A stretch of 64,000 bases of DNA from VRUE01 sp963702575. GTDB taxonomy: Bacteria > Actinomycetota > Thermoleophilia > Solirubrobacterales > 70-9. Shown here piece by piece: positions 51,270 to 58,855 of the stretch. Numbering within the stretch: position 1 is the first letter of the stretch; the number at the start of each line of letters is the position of its first letter. The translations under genes were made by a program, and so were the position numbers. The notes beneath the pieces are model-generated. The model was not told the origin of the DNA, ran no database searches, and was given only the letters and a program-made list of their open reading frames with translations. Location: NCBI GenBank assembly GCA_963702575.1, contig CAVPCU010000002.1, positions 310,001 to 374,000 on the forward strand, in the 5' to 3' direction.

Positions 51270-51557
51270 ATGGAGCAAGTGAACATCAGGATCGGGCCGG
51301 TCTCCTTCGACCGCGCTGACTACGACGCCGAAAACGACGTGCTCTATCTGCATGTCGGCGAGCCCCAGGAGGCCGAGGGGGAGGAGACGCCTGAGGGCCA
51401 CATCCTCCGCTACGCACCGGGGACCCAGCGCATCATCGGCCTCACCGTGCTTGGCGCCCAGCGAATCCTCGACCGCGACGGCGAGCTGCGGGTCACGATT
51501 CCCGAGCCAGTCAAAGCCAGCGCGGATGACCTCGCGCCGGCGCTCGCGGCTGCCTAG
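51270..51557 (+). CDS. DUF2283 protein
   Basis: 95 residues: VSFDRADYDAENDVLYLHVG, then EGHILRYAPGTQRIIGLTVL and GAQRILDRDGELRVTIPEPV. This is the DUF2283 beta-roll pattern (D..nDvLYl at the start, a G.ti.. turn near the end). Such proteins are commonly found beside toxin-antitoxin genes; function unknown. Solo gene next to attachment scars. Confidence 0.8.
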   Translation: MEQVNIRIGPVSFDRADYDAENDVLYLHVGEPQEAEGEETPEGHILRYAPGTQRIIGLTVLGAQRILDRDGELRVTIPEPVKASADDLAPALAAA

Positions 51558-51566
51558 CAGCGGTCT

Positions 51567-51687
51567 CTTGACCCTCGGTCGAGACGACCACAACGGACAA
51601 GTCGCATTTCGGTCGCATCGCCTTCGCGATCCCACTCCCCATGCGGACGCGGTCCGTCCTTTCAAGCCGAAGGTCGCAAATTCGATT
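51567..51687. repeat. Attachment-region direct repeat, copy 2
   Basis: CTTGACCCTCGGTCGA (51567-51582) and CTTTCAAGCCGAAGGTCGC (51659-51677) followed by AAATTCGATT repeat the arrangement at 46362 and 46486-46514. The tRNA T-stem is no longer paired, so it is a scar and not a gene. It marks the right side of the Hxs island. Confidence 0.65.
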
Positions 51688-51747
51688 GCCAAATGTCGCC
51701 GCTCTGAGAGAATCGGCTCGGATTTGCCGACGAGGCGAAGGAGGGCG

Positions 51748-52503
51748 GTGAGCTTCACGCGCAGGTGGCGAACCAGGGCGTTGGTCACGGCGTGCGCTGC
51801 GATGTCGTGCCTGCTCGCCCTCGCCTGCGGCGCCTCCGCCGTCGAGGCGGAAGGAATCGTGCCGGTCGAAGGCAGCTGGGTGGCGACCACCTCGGCCGGC
51901 CTGCCGGTGAGCTTCGAGGTGAAGGAAGGCAACGTCCTCGACGCCCACTTCCGCTTCAGCTGGGGCTTCTGCGGCACCTACGAATCGCACCTGCCCAACG
52001 TCGACCCGATCGACGCCAACGGCCACTGGAGCTTCGTCGACACGAGGGGGCAGACGATCGAAGGGACGTTCGTCGCTCCGGATCGCGTCGAAGGCACCGT
52101 GGTCGCGGAAGGACGCGAGCTCCCGGGCTGTCCTCGCACGCAGGCCACCTTCGTCGCCGCGCCCGGCGAAGCGCCGCCGTACGTCCAGCCGCAGGTCTTC
52201 GCGGTGCAGAACGCGATCACCGGTCACGTCTCCCGACGCCCAAGCGAAATCGTCCTTGGCAAGCACGGCTCCCTCTCGTTCCATGACCTCAGGTGGCGGA
52301 GCTTCGGCGGTCGTACGGCGTATGCGATCGGGAGAGCCCAAATCCGCAAAGACGGGCGGGAATGGCACCCACGGGCCTCGGTGCGGCTCAGTGCCCTGAT
52401 CGAAGACGGGCCCGACAAACGAATCTACTCGGTGGTCCGCTACGTCCTGCATGGACCCGTTCCCGCTGGCTTCCACCGCCACGGCTTCCGGGAAGTGCAA
52501 TGA
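51748..52503 (+). CDS. Secreted hypothetical protein
   Basis: 251 residues with AAGGAGG before GTG 51748. The signal peptide is RALVTACAAMSCLLALACGA, with a possible lipobox Cys. The mature part is beta-rich: IVPVEGSWVATTSAGLPVSF, NGHWSFVDTRGQTIEGTFVA and VEGTVVAEGRELPGCPRTQA. This resembles secreted beta-sandwich proteins common in this lineage. No enzyme motif. Confidence 0.65.
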   Translation: MSFTRRWRTRALVTACAAMSCLLALACGASAVEAEGIVPVEGSWVATTSAGLPVSFEVKEGNVLDAHFRFSWGFCGTYESHLPNVDPIDANGHWSFVDTRGQTIEGTFVAPDRVEGTVVAEGRELPGCPRTQATFVAAPGEAPPYVQPQVFAVQNAITGHVSRRPSEIVLGKHGSLSFHDLRWRSFGGRTAYAIGRAQIRKDGREWHPRASVRLSALIEDGPDKRIYSVVRYVLHGPVPAGFHRHGFREVQ

Positions 52504-52521
52504 GCAAGTAGCTTTTGACGC

Positions 52522-53100
52522 GTGGACGTTCGGGTTGCGACCGAGGACGACGTCGACGGGGTCACCGCGACGCTCACCGCCGCCTTCGAAGCCGATCCGA
52601 TCTGGAGCTGGGCCTTCCCCGGCGGTGAGGGGCTCGAAGCCTGGTGGCGATTCTTCGTCGTCAGCGCGCTGCGCTACCCCGGGGTGCGGATCGCCGGTGA
52701 CTACGCGGCTGTGTCGATCTGGATTCCGCCCGGCGGGGCCGAGCTGACCGACGAGGAGGAGGCGGCGATCGAGCCGATGCTGCTCGACCTGATCGGCCCC
52801 CGCGCCGCCGAGGTGATCGAGCTGCTCGAGCGCTTCGAGGCCTCACACCCGGCCGAGCGCCCGCACTACTATCTGAGCCTGCTCGGCACCCACCCCGACC
52901 GCCGCGGCGAGGGCATCGGCATGGCCCTGCTCGCCGATGGCCTCGAGCTGATCGACGCCGAGGGCATGCCGGCTTACCTCGAGTCGAGCAACTCCGTCAA
53001 CGATCCTCGCTACGAACGCCTCGGCTTCTCCCGGATCGGCGGCTTCGAGCGCCCCGACGGGCGGGTCTCGGTCTCGACGATGTGGCGCGAGCCGCGCTAG
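52522..53100 (+). CDS. GNAT-family N-acetyltransferase
   Basis: 192 residues: VRVATEDDVDGVTATLTAAF at the start, then HYYLSLLGTHPDRRGEGIGM containing the acetyl-CoA loop R-x-x-G-x-G, and PAYLESSNSVNDPRYERLGF. This is a standard GNAT. Substrate unknown. 18 bp after the secreted protein gene. Confidence 0.88.
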   Translation: MDVRVATEDDVDGVTATLTAAFEADPIWSWAFPGGEGLEAWWRFFVVSALRYPGVRIAGDYAAVSIWIPPGGAELTDEEEAAIEPMLLDLIGPRAAEVIELLERFEASHPAERPHYYLSLLGTHPDRRGEGIGMALLADGLELIDAEGMPAYLESSNSVNDPRYERLGFSRIGGFERPDGRVSVSTMWREPR

Positions 53101-53165
53101 CAGGCCGACGCGAGCGACACACTACCTCGGGGTCGCACAGGTCTCTTTCCGTTGGGCGTTCCCTT

Positions 53166-53192
53166 CGCGACTTTCAATTCTCGTCCGGCGCA
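53166..53192. repeat. Third tRNA-like attachment scar
   Basis: CGCGACTTTCAATTCTCGTC continuing with CGGCGCA aligns, with one indel and two substitutions, to the T-arm and acceptor of the tRNA-like sequence at 46502-46527. It lies just before the abiEii-like gene, whose start is missing. Confidence 0.5.
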
Positions 53193-53295
53193 CGACGCCG
53201 AGTTAATTGCACAAAACGCCATTTATTTGTAGTCTTGAAGCACGAAACTAGACAAAGCCCAGAGCATCGAGTTCTTCCACATCGCATTCCTGGCG

Positions 53296-53994
53296 GTGCT
53301 TGGCAGCCGCCTGGACCCGGCTCGCTACGTCCTCAAAGGCGGCGCCAACCTGCGTTACTTCTTCGCCAGTGAGCGCTACTCCGAGGACATCGACCTCGAC
53401 CTGATCCGCCCGGTTCCCTGGAGCCTCGAGGACCAGGTCGACGCGGCCCTGAGCTCGCCGGCGCTCCGTAGCCTGCTCGCGATCGGCGATCTCATTCTCG
53501 CCGAGCACACCGGCGCCAAGCAAACCGAGACGACCCACCGCTGGAAGGTCGGAATCCAAGCACCTGGCGGCTCGGCGCTGGCGCGCAGCAAAGTCGAGTT
53601 AAGCAACCGCGACGGGGACGGCGACTACGTTCTCGCCTCCCTGCCCGATGCGGTCGTCGAGCCCTATGCGCTGCGTCCGCCGAGCGTCCAGCACTACGAC
53701 GTTGCGGCGGCGACGGTGCAGAAGGTGGCGGCGCTCGCCGGTCGCCCTCAGACTCAGGCGCGCGACGTCTTCGACCTTGAGCTGCTCCTGCGTCGCCGGC
53801 CGCTGGTCAAGGGCGCGATCGACGCGGCTCTTATCGAAGCCGCCGTCGAACGCGTCCTGGAACAGGACTACGCCGCCTTCCGCGACCAGGTGCTGCCCTT
53901 CCTCGACTCCGGCGCGGCGGAACTGGTCGCTTCTCCAGGCGCCTGGGAACAGATCCAGACCTTCGTCGTCGATCGCCTCGAGGCGGCGCGATGA
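53296..53994 (+). CDS. AbiEii/AbiGii-type nucleotidyltransferase toxin (5' end uncertain)
   Basis: 232 residues from GTG 53296, but coding similarity continues upstream in the same frame (KLDKAQSIEFFHIAFLAVLG back to ~53240) with no start codon before a TGA. YVLKGGANLRYFFASERYSE, then DIDLDLI is the nucleotidyltransferase motif; KVELSNRD and ALAGRPQTQARDVFDLELLL follow. AbiEii is a type IV toxin-antitoxin/abortive infection toxin. The missing start next to an attachment scar suggests truncation by recombination. Confidence 0.78.
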   Translation: MLGSRLDPARYVLKGGANLRYFFASERYSEDIDLDLIRPVPWSLEDQVDAALSSPALRSLLAIGDLILAEHTGAKQTETTHRWKVGIQAPGGSALARSKVELSNRDGDGDYVLASLPDAVVEPYALRPPSVQHYDVAAATVQKVAALAGRPQTQARDVFDLELLLRRRPLVKGAIDAALIEAAVERVLEQDYAAFRDQVLPFLDSGAAELVASPGAWEQIQTFVVDRLEAAR

Positions 53995-54599
53995 AGCCGG
54001 CCGAGGCCTACGCTGAGCTGCGGCGGCTGGATTGTCCCGTCTTCACCACCCGCGAGGCGGCGGCACTTTGGCGCGGTGAGCAGACGAGCGCCAGTCGACG
54101 GCTCGGGAGGCTCAGGGAGGCGGGCCTGGTGCGGCGGATCCAGCGCGGCCTATGGGCGCTTGATCCCGAGATCGACCCTCGAGCGGTCGGGCCCTACCTG
54201 ACCGCCCCACTTCCCTCCTACGTCTCGCTCTTTTCTGCGCTCGCTGAGCACGGGATGATCGAGCAGCTTCCCCGTCAGATCTCACTCATCTCGCTCGCCC
54301 GGCCACGGCGGATCCCGACCAGTCTCGGGGTTTACGTCGTTCACCAGCTCGCCCCCGAGCTGTTCGGCGGCTTCGAGGGCACCGAGCGCAGCGGCTACCT
54401 GGCTCGACCCGAGAAGGCGCTCTTCGATCTCGTCTACGTTCGCGCCGCCGCGGGCAGCCGCGCCCATCTACCCGAGCTCTCGCTGCCGGAGGACTTCGAT
54501 CGCGATGAGCTCAGCCGCTGGAGCGAGCGGATCGAGAATCAGAGGCTCCGGACCATGGTCGTCCGGCGCCTGCGGGAGCTGCTACGCGAGGCCGGTTGA
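53991..54599 (+). CDS. AbiEi-type antitoxin/regulator
   Basis: 202 residues: an N-terminal winged-helix (CPVFTTREAAALWRGEQTSA, then RRLGRLREAGLVRRIQRGLW) and an AbiEi C-terminal domain (PSYVSLFSALAEHGMIEQLP, then SGYLARPEKALFDLVYVRAA). It overlaps the toxin stop by ATGA. The toxin-first order is the reverse of lactococcal abiE. It should repress the operon and neutralise the nucleotidyltransferase. Confidence 0.82.
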   Translation: MKPAEAYAELRRLDCPVFTTREAAALWRGEQTSASRRLGRLREAGLVRRIQRGLWALDPEIDPRAVGPYLTAPLPSYVSLFSALAEHGMIEQLPRQISLISLARPRRIPTSLGVYVVHQLAPELFGGFEGTERSGYLARPEKALFDLVYVRAAAGSRAHLPELSLPEDFDRDELSRWSERIENQRLRTMVVRRLRELLREAG

Positions 54600-54624
54600 T
54601 TCCGCCGGGAAGTCGCTCGCTCGA

Positions 54625-54653
54625 CAAAGATGTTTTGTCTGAGATACAATGTG
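54625..54653 (+). promoter_or_regulatory. Promoter upstream of the AAA/DUF5925 gene
   Basis: TCGACA (~54624-54629) and TACAAT (~54648-54653) are spaced by 18 bp. A GACAA..TTGTC dyad overlaps the spacer and may be an operator. About 95 bp of leader precede the start at 54750. Confidence 0.45.
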
Positions 54654-54749
54654 TGACGTGATCCACCCGAAGCAACATTGCTCGTACGGCACCCGACAGG
54701 CGTCTCCGACGCCCGTCACGCCTGTGCTGAGCAGAGAAAGGAGCTTGGG

Positions 54750-55883
54750 TTGGATCACATCGACACAGATGCAGAGGTAGTGAGCGGGCCTCGCCCGCGC
54801 GAGTTCTCGTTGCCGGTTGCGCACTTCGAAGGCGCGACCGATCTTCCGCGAGTGCTTTTTGCGCGCGACGCGCTTGACCGAGGCGGCTGCGTCGTCTCGA
54901 CTGCAGTTGCCGAGCGCGAAGGGGAGCAGCTGGCGCTCGAGGAGGTCGAGAGGCTTGGCGACTCGGTCCAGGCGAGCATCGACCGGTGCGGCCTGCGCGA
55001 AGCTCTACTGCGCATCGAGGGGGGTTCGGCCCTGCTGTGCAGGCGCGGCGGGACCTTCGAGGTCTCGGTTGCCGCCGCGGACGGCGCCGCCGCCAGCGAG
55101 CTGGCCGAGGCGCTCGCCGCCACCATCCGCGTCGAGCCCGGCCCGCGCGACACCCGCGTCGCGGTCGCCTTCTGGTCGGGGCCGGGCGGCGATCTTCTCT
55201 CCGCACCGGGTCCCCGCTGGCGCCGACTGGCGCTGCCACGGTTCGCTGCGATCGAAACCAACTACGCAGTTGCGATGCGGTCTCAACTCGCCGAGTTCTG
55301 CTCGAGGCCCGGCGGCGACACTCTCCCCGGCCGCCTTGCGCTTTGGCACGGTCCGCCCGGCACCGGCAAGACCTGGGCCCTGCGGGCGCTGGGGCGTGAG
55401 TGGAACGAGTGGTGCGACCTGCACTACATCACCGACCCCGAGCGCCTGCTGGGCGGCGACACCGCCTACATGCTGCAGGTTCTGGCGGGAAGATCCGAGC
55501 CCCTCGACCTCGACGAGGACGATGATGAGGCACGGCGCGAGCCCGAGGAGCGCTGGCGCCTGCTGGTCCTCGAGGACGCCGGCGAGTTGCTCGGCGTCAC
55601 CGCTCCGGCCGAGATCGGCCGTGGCTTCGCCCGTCTGCTCAACATCGCCGATGGCCTGCTCGGCCAGGGAACGAGGGCGCTGATCCTGGTCACCACCAAC
55701 GAGGCGCTCGGCAAACTCCATCCGGCGGCGCTGCGTCCAGGCAGGGCGATGGCGACGCTTCAGTTCGCGCCGTTGAGCGCAGCCGAGGCGAGCGAGTGGC
55801 TTGCCGAGCGGGGGCTCGACCGCCGGATCTCCTCGCCGGCGGACGTGCATGTCGCGGCGCCCGCGCCGGTGGGATTCGGATAG
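54750..55883 (+). CDS. AAA-family ATPase with DUF5925-like N-terminus
   Basis: About 377 residues from TTG 54750, chosen because AAAGGAG lies just before it. The N-terminal domain is beta-rich (DALDRGGCVVSTAVAEREGE). The AAA core has Walker A (LWHGPPGTGKTWALRALG), Walker B (RLLVLEDAGELLG), sensor (ALILVTTNEALGKLHPAALR) and the arginine segment PGRAMATLQF. It is a known actinobacterial ATPase type, possibly a chaperone or remodeller; the substrate is unknown. Confidence 0.8.
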   Translation: MDHIDTDAEVVSGPRPREFSLPVAHFEGATDLPRVLFARDALDRGGCVVSTAVAEREGEQLALEEVERLGDSVQASIDRCGLREALLRIEGGSALLCRRGGTFEVSVAAADGAAASELAEALAATIRVEPGPRDTRVAVAFWSGPGGDLLSAPGPRWRRLALPRFAAIETNYAVAMRSQLAEFCSRPGGDTLPGRLALWHGPPGTGKTWALRALGREWNEWCDLHYITDPERLLGGDTAYMLQVLAGRSEPLDLDEDDDEARREPEERWRLLVLEDAGELLGVTAPAEIGRGFARLLNIADGLLGQGTRALILVTTNEALGKLHPAALRPGRAMATLQFAPLSAAEASEWLAERGLDRRISSPADVHVAAPAPVGFG

Positions 55884-55914
55884 CCACCGAGGGTGGCGGT
55901 CCGGTCCCTTCTTC

Positions 55915-56247
55915 TCAGGGAATGTCGCCGGACAGGGGCCGGGGCAGGTAGGCGCACCAGACGGCGAATATCGCCACCGCTACCGCGGCGCCGAGCCAGT
56001 GCAGGCCGACGATCACGAAGAGCACGCTCGGGATGCCGGCGATCGCGGCGCGGAGCAGGACCGGCGGCTCGGGCAGGCCGACGACCCGCGCCGTGACCCA
56101 GGCGCAGAGCAGCCAGGCGAGCGGGCCGACGATCCAGCCCCAGTCGGCGAAGAAGCTGTGGGGGAAGAGGATCGCGAGGACGATCGAGAGGGCGAAGACC
56201 GCCAGGACCTGCACCACCGCCACGCGCCAGAGGATCTCTCGGTCCAT
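55915..56247 (-). CDS. Small integral membrane protein
   Basis: 110 residues with about four membrane segments: VQVLAVFALSIVLAILF, GWIVGPLAWLLCAWVTARVV, RAAIAGIPSVLFVIVGLHWL and AAVAVAIFAVWCAYL. No catalytic motif. Same strand as and 15 bp after the SIMPL gene, so probably co-transcribed. Confidence 0.7.
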   Translation of the reverse strand: MDREILWRVAVVQVLAVFALSIVLAILFPHSFFADWGWIVGPLAWLLCAWVTARVVGLPEPPVLLRAAIAGIPSVLFVIVGLHWLGAAVAVAIFAVWCAYLPRPLSGDIP

Positions 56248-56262
56248 GCCGGGGATTCTCCC

Positions 56263-56952
56263 CTACTGGAGGGCGAAGACGACGTGAACGGTCGCCGTCA
56301 CCGTCGAGGCGCCGGGCTTGGTAGGGGGCGGCACGGCCTCGGCAGGGCCACTCGTGCCCCGCGCGCCCTTCGGCGCCGCTGGCACGACTTCGGTGCCTTC
56401 TTCGATCGCGATCGCCGGCCCGAGCACGGCCCCGGCGCGCGTGGCGAGTGCCGCCGCCTTCGCCTTGGCCTGGTCGAAGGCGGCGATCAGGGTGTTGTCG
56501 TAGGCGAGTTCGGGGTTGCCGGGGAAGAAGCTCGGCCCGCTTGAGCCGGTGGCGCCCGCAGCGAGAGCGGCGTCGATCGTCTGCCCGGCCTGTTCGGGCT
56601 GGTGGAGGACAACCGAGATGCCCTCGCTGGCCCGGTAGACGGTTTTCTTGCCATGCACGACCTTGCGGATCGAGATCCGCCCGGTCGTGACGTCGCCGGG
56701 CCCGACGCCGGGGATCCCCTGCACGGCGGCGATCACTTCTCGCAGCCGCACGGCGACGATCTGCAGCGCCGCCGCTCGCGAGCTGCGTTCCTTGGTCACC
56801 GAGAAGCCGAGGCCGGCGGTGTCGTTCGGCACCTGCTGGGTTGCCGTGCCGGTCACGGAAACGGTCCGTTCGGCCGCGACCGCCGGGGCGGGCGCGAGCA
56901 GCATCAGCGCCAGCAGCGCGAGGAGGGGGGATGTTCGAATCCGCAACGGCAT
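56263..56952 (-). CDS. SIMPL (DUF541) domain protein
   Basis: 229 residues. Signal peptide LLALLALMLLAPAPAVAAER, then the SIMPL opening RTVSVTGTATQQVPNDTAGL, and later AYDNTLIAAFDQAKAKAAAL with ATRAGAVLG. SIMPL proteins are periplasmic or secreted; their role is poorly known (some affect oxidative stress). Typical length. Confidence 0.85.
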   Translation of the reverse strand: MPLRIRTSPLLALLALMLLAPAPAVAAERTVSVTGTATQQVPNDTAGLGFSVTKERSSRAAALQIVAVRLREVIAAVQGIPGVGPGDVTTGRISIRKVVHGKKTVYRASEGISVVLHQPEQAGQTIDAALAAGATGSSGPSFFPGNPELAYDNTLIAAFDQAKAKAAALATRAGAVLGPAIAIEEGTEVVPAAPKGARGTSGPAEAVPPPTKPGASTVTATVHVVFALQ

Positions 56953-57069
56953 GAGGTACCTCCCGACACCGATGACTCTAGGATCGCCTCCGGATAGCTA
57001 CCCGCTGGCTTTGGCGACGGCACCGGACTCTTCGCACCGCTCCGCCAGGCTGCTAGCATTTTGCAAGCG

Positions 57070-57315
57070 ATGCCTACTCTCTACGTAAGAGGCGTTCCTT
57101 CCGAGCTCTACGAGCGGCTGCGCCACGAGGCAGCCTCGGCTAGGCGCTCGCTTGGCGCGGAGACGATTGAGCTGCTGCGCCGCAGCCTTTCACCCTCCCA
57201 TGGAGTCTCGCTGGAGCAGCTCCTTCAAGGCGCCGATCGGATTCGGGCTCAGCACTCCCTTCCCCCTGGTTCTCCCACGGCCGCTGAGCTGATCCGCGAA
57301 GACCGCGAGCGCTAG
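57070..57315 (+). CDS. VapB/FitA-like antitoxin
   Basis: 81 residues from ATG 57070 (a TTG at 57061 is in frame). The ribbon-helix-helix is TLYVRGVPSELYERLRHEAA, then SARRSLGAETIELLRRSL. The C-terminal tail AAELIREDRER binds the toxin. TAGCAT at 57054-57059 and no Shine-Dalgarno suggest a leaderless start. Confidence 0.8.
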   Translation: MPTLYVRGVPSELYERLRHEAASARRSLGAETIELLRRSLSPSHGVSLEQLLQGADRIRAQHSLPPGSPTAAELIREDRER

Positions 57316-57320
57316 ACCGG

Positions 57321-57746
57321 ATGGCCGCGATCGTCGTCGACGCCAGCGTCATGGTGGCGCTCTACCTCGAGGAGCCGCTCTCAGTGCCGGCGCGGGCGGC
57401 TCTGCTCCGTTCCCGAGAGGCGGGCGACGACCTCCACGCACCCGACCTCCTGCTGGTCGAGTGCGCCAACGCGTTTTGGAAGCGGGTTGGTCGAGGCGAG
57501 CTCGATCGCGACTCCGCGATGACCGCGATCACCGCCCTGTCGACGCTCGAGGACTTGGATCGACATCCCATGGACGGACAGCTCGTTCCACCCGCGCTTT
57601 CGCTCGCGATCGCCCACTCGCTGACCGCCTACGACGCTGCTTACGCTGCGTTGGCTGTACAGCTCGGCGGCACCGTGCTCAGCGGGGACGGCCGCTTCGT
57701 TGAGCGAGCGTCGAAGGCTGGCCTGCCCGTGGTCGCTGTCGGATAG
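57321..57746 (+). CDS. PIN-domain toxin (VapC type), second copy
   Basis: 141 residues: IVVDASVMVALYLEEPLSVP (D7), LLLVECANAFWKRVGRGELD (E47), SLTAYDAAYAALAVQLG (D105) and VLSGDGRFVERA (D123) give the four PIN acidic positions. It is a predicted RNase toxin paired with the upstream antitoxin. Located next to a tRNA-Val gene. Confidence 0.87.
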   Translation: MAAIVVDASVMVALYLEEPLSVPARAALLRSREAGDDLHAPDLLLVECANAFWKRVGRGELDRDSAMTAITALSTLEDLDRHPMDGQLVPPALSLAIAHSLTAYDAAYAALAVQLGGTVLSGDGRFVERASKAGLPVVAVG

Positions 57747-57780
57747 GCCGGGCGCGGAACAAGGACCCCGACTTCAGAGA

Positions 57781-57853
57781 TGGGCGGTGACGGGCTCGAA
57801 CCGCCGACCCCCTGCTTGTAAAGCAGGTGCTCTCCCAACTGAGCTAACCGCCC
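57781..57853 (-). tRNA. tRNA-Val(UAC)
   Basis: Minus-strand cloverleaf of 73 nt: acceptor GGGCGGT / ACCGCCC, D-arm AGCTCAGTTGGGAGAGC, anticodon stem CCTGC-TTTACAA-GCAGG with anticodon TAC, and T-arm GGCGGTTCGAGCCCGTC. The CCA end is not encoded. Confidence 0.93.
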
Positions 57854-57909
57854 GAATTCGGGTTGAGAAACAGAGGATAGTCCTGCGGCAGTCCGTTTTC
57901 CGGGCGCTG

Positions 57910-58563
57910 TCAGCCGCCGAGCCCGCCCAGCACCGCGAAGGGGTTCGGAGGGCGCTCGGCGTACGCCGCCGCCCAGGTTCCCTCGACGCTGATCCGGCTG
58001 CCGGCGGGGGCCTCGTCGCGGAGGCGCTCCGCGAGCGCCTTGGCGCTGTCCTCGTCCGTCACGCCGACCAGCAGGAACTTCCAGCGGTGGACGGCCGGCA
58101 GGCCCTCTTCCCGCAGGCGCTCCGAGAAGCGCACGGCGTCGTGGCGCGAGGGCAGATCGACGCGGACCTCGAATTCGGGATGCCCGTTCCTCTCCGTTTC
58201 CTCGCGCTCGGTAGTCATCAGCGCTTCGTGCTCGGCCAGTTTCGCGGCGTCGTCCTCGGGCAGGGGCTTGTCGGGGTCCTCCCAATCCTCCGCCGATGGA
58301 TGCCAGTGGCGGAGGTCCACGTCGACCGTCCATCCGTGCTCTTGGGCCTCGGCCAGAACCGCGTCCCGGCCCAGCTCGGCCTGCTCGCGCGCGCCGGCGT
58401 AGAGGAAGACCGTGGTGCCGTCTCTCGTCACGACCACGCGGTCGTGGAACTTGTCGCTGAGGTCATGCTGCAGCCGATCGGCCGCCATGCCTCCGACCAG
58501 GGCACGCCCGTGACTCTCCTCGCGGGCGTCGATCTGCAGGCGCCAGTCGTCATTCACATTCAT
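57910..58563 (-). CDS. Hypothetical protein
   Basis: 217 residues from ATG 58563 (the upstream frame to 58659 looks non-coding). Sequence: DDWRLQIDAREESHGRALVG, HDRVVVTRDGTTVFLYAGAR, HPEFEVRVDLPSRHDAVRFS, and FLLVGVTDEDSAKALAERLR. It has two repeated alpha-beta halves suggesting ferredoxin-like folds of the kind in signal-transduction or regulator proteins. No known motif. Confidence 0.65.
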   Translation of the reverse strand: MNVNDDWRLQIDAREESHGRALVGGMAADRLQHDLSDKFHDRVVVTRDGTTVFLYAGAREQAELGRDAVLAEAQEHGWTVDVDLRHWHPSAEDWEDPDKPLPEDDAAKLAEHEALMTTEREETERNGHPEFEVRVDLPSRHDAVRFSERLREEGLPAVHRWKFLLVGVTDEDSAKALAERLRDEAPAGSRISVEGTWAAAYAERPPNPFAVLGGLGG

Positions 58564-58690
58564 TCTGGGCAAACCTACCGGCAAGCCGACCGCGTCGCCT
58601 GCGCTCAGCCGAGCAGGGTCGTCGCGTCGGGGATCGGCGAACGGTCGACCGAGAGGCAACGGAAGAGGTGGAGCTCGTCGGCGATGCAGG

Positions 58691-58756
58691 CGCCCGCCGT
58701 CAGGCAGTGCGGGGGCGGCTGTTGTTCCCTTGAGAGGGATTGCCTGACGGCGGGCG
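58691..58756. promoter_or_regulatory. Long inverted repeat between divergent genes
   Basis: Perfect 16-bp arms CGCCCGCCGTCAGGCA (58691-58706) and TGCCTGACGGCGGGCG (58741-58756) with a 34-nt spacer. Five more outer bases (ATGCA/TGCAT) pair after two mismatches. It lies in the ~290-bp space between the hypothetical gene and the methyltransferase; I see no gene there. Confidence 0.6.
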
Positions 58757-58855
58757 TTTGCATGTCAGCCAACCTATGTCGGCGCGAGCCGGCCGCCATC
58801 CGCCCGATGCCCCCGTCTTCCGTGCGGCTTTCTACGGGCGGTACCGTTGCCTGCG

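Noticed and set aside
55801..56544. A 247-codon plus-strand open frame over the membrane and SIMPL genes
   Set aside because: It is antisense to two minus-strand genes with clear membrane helices, signal peptide and SIMPL motifs.
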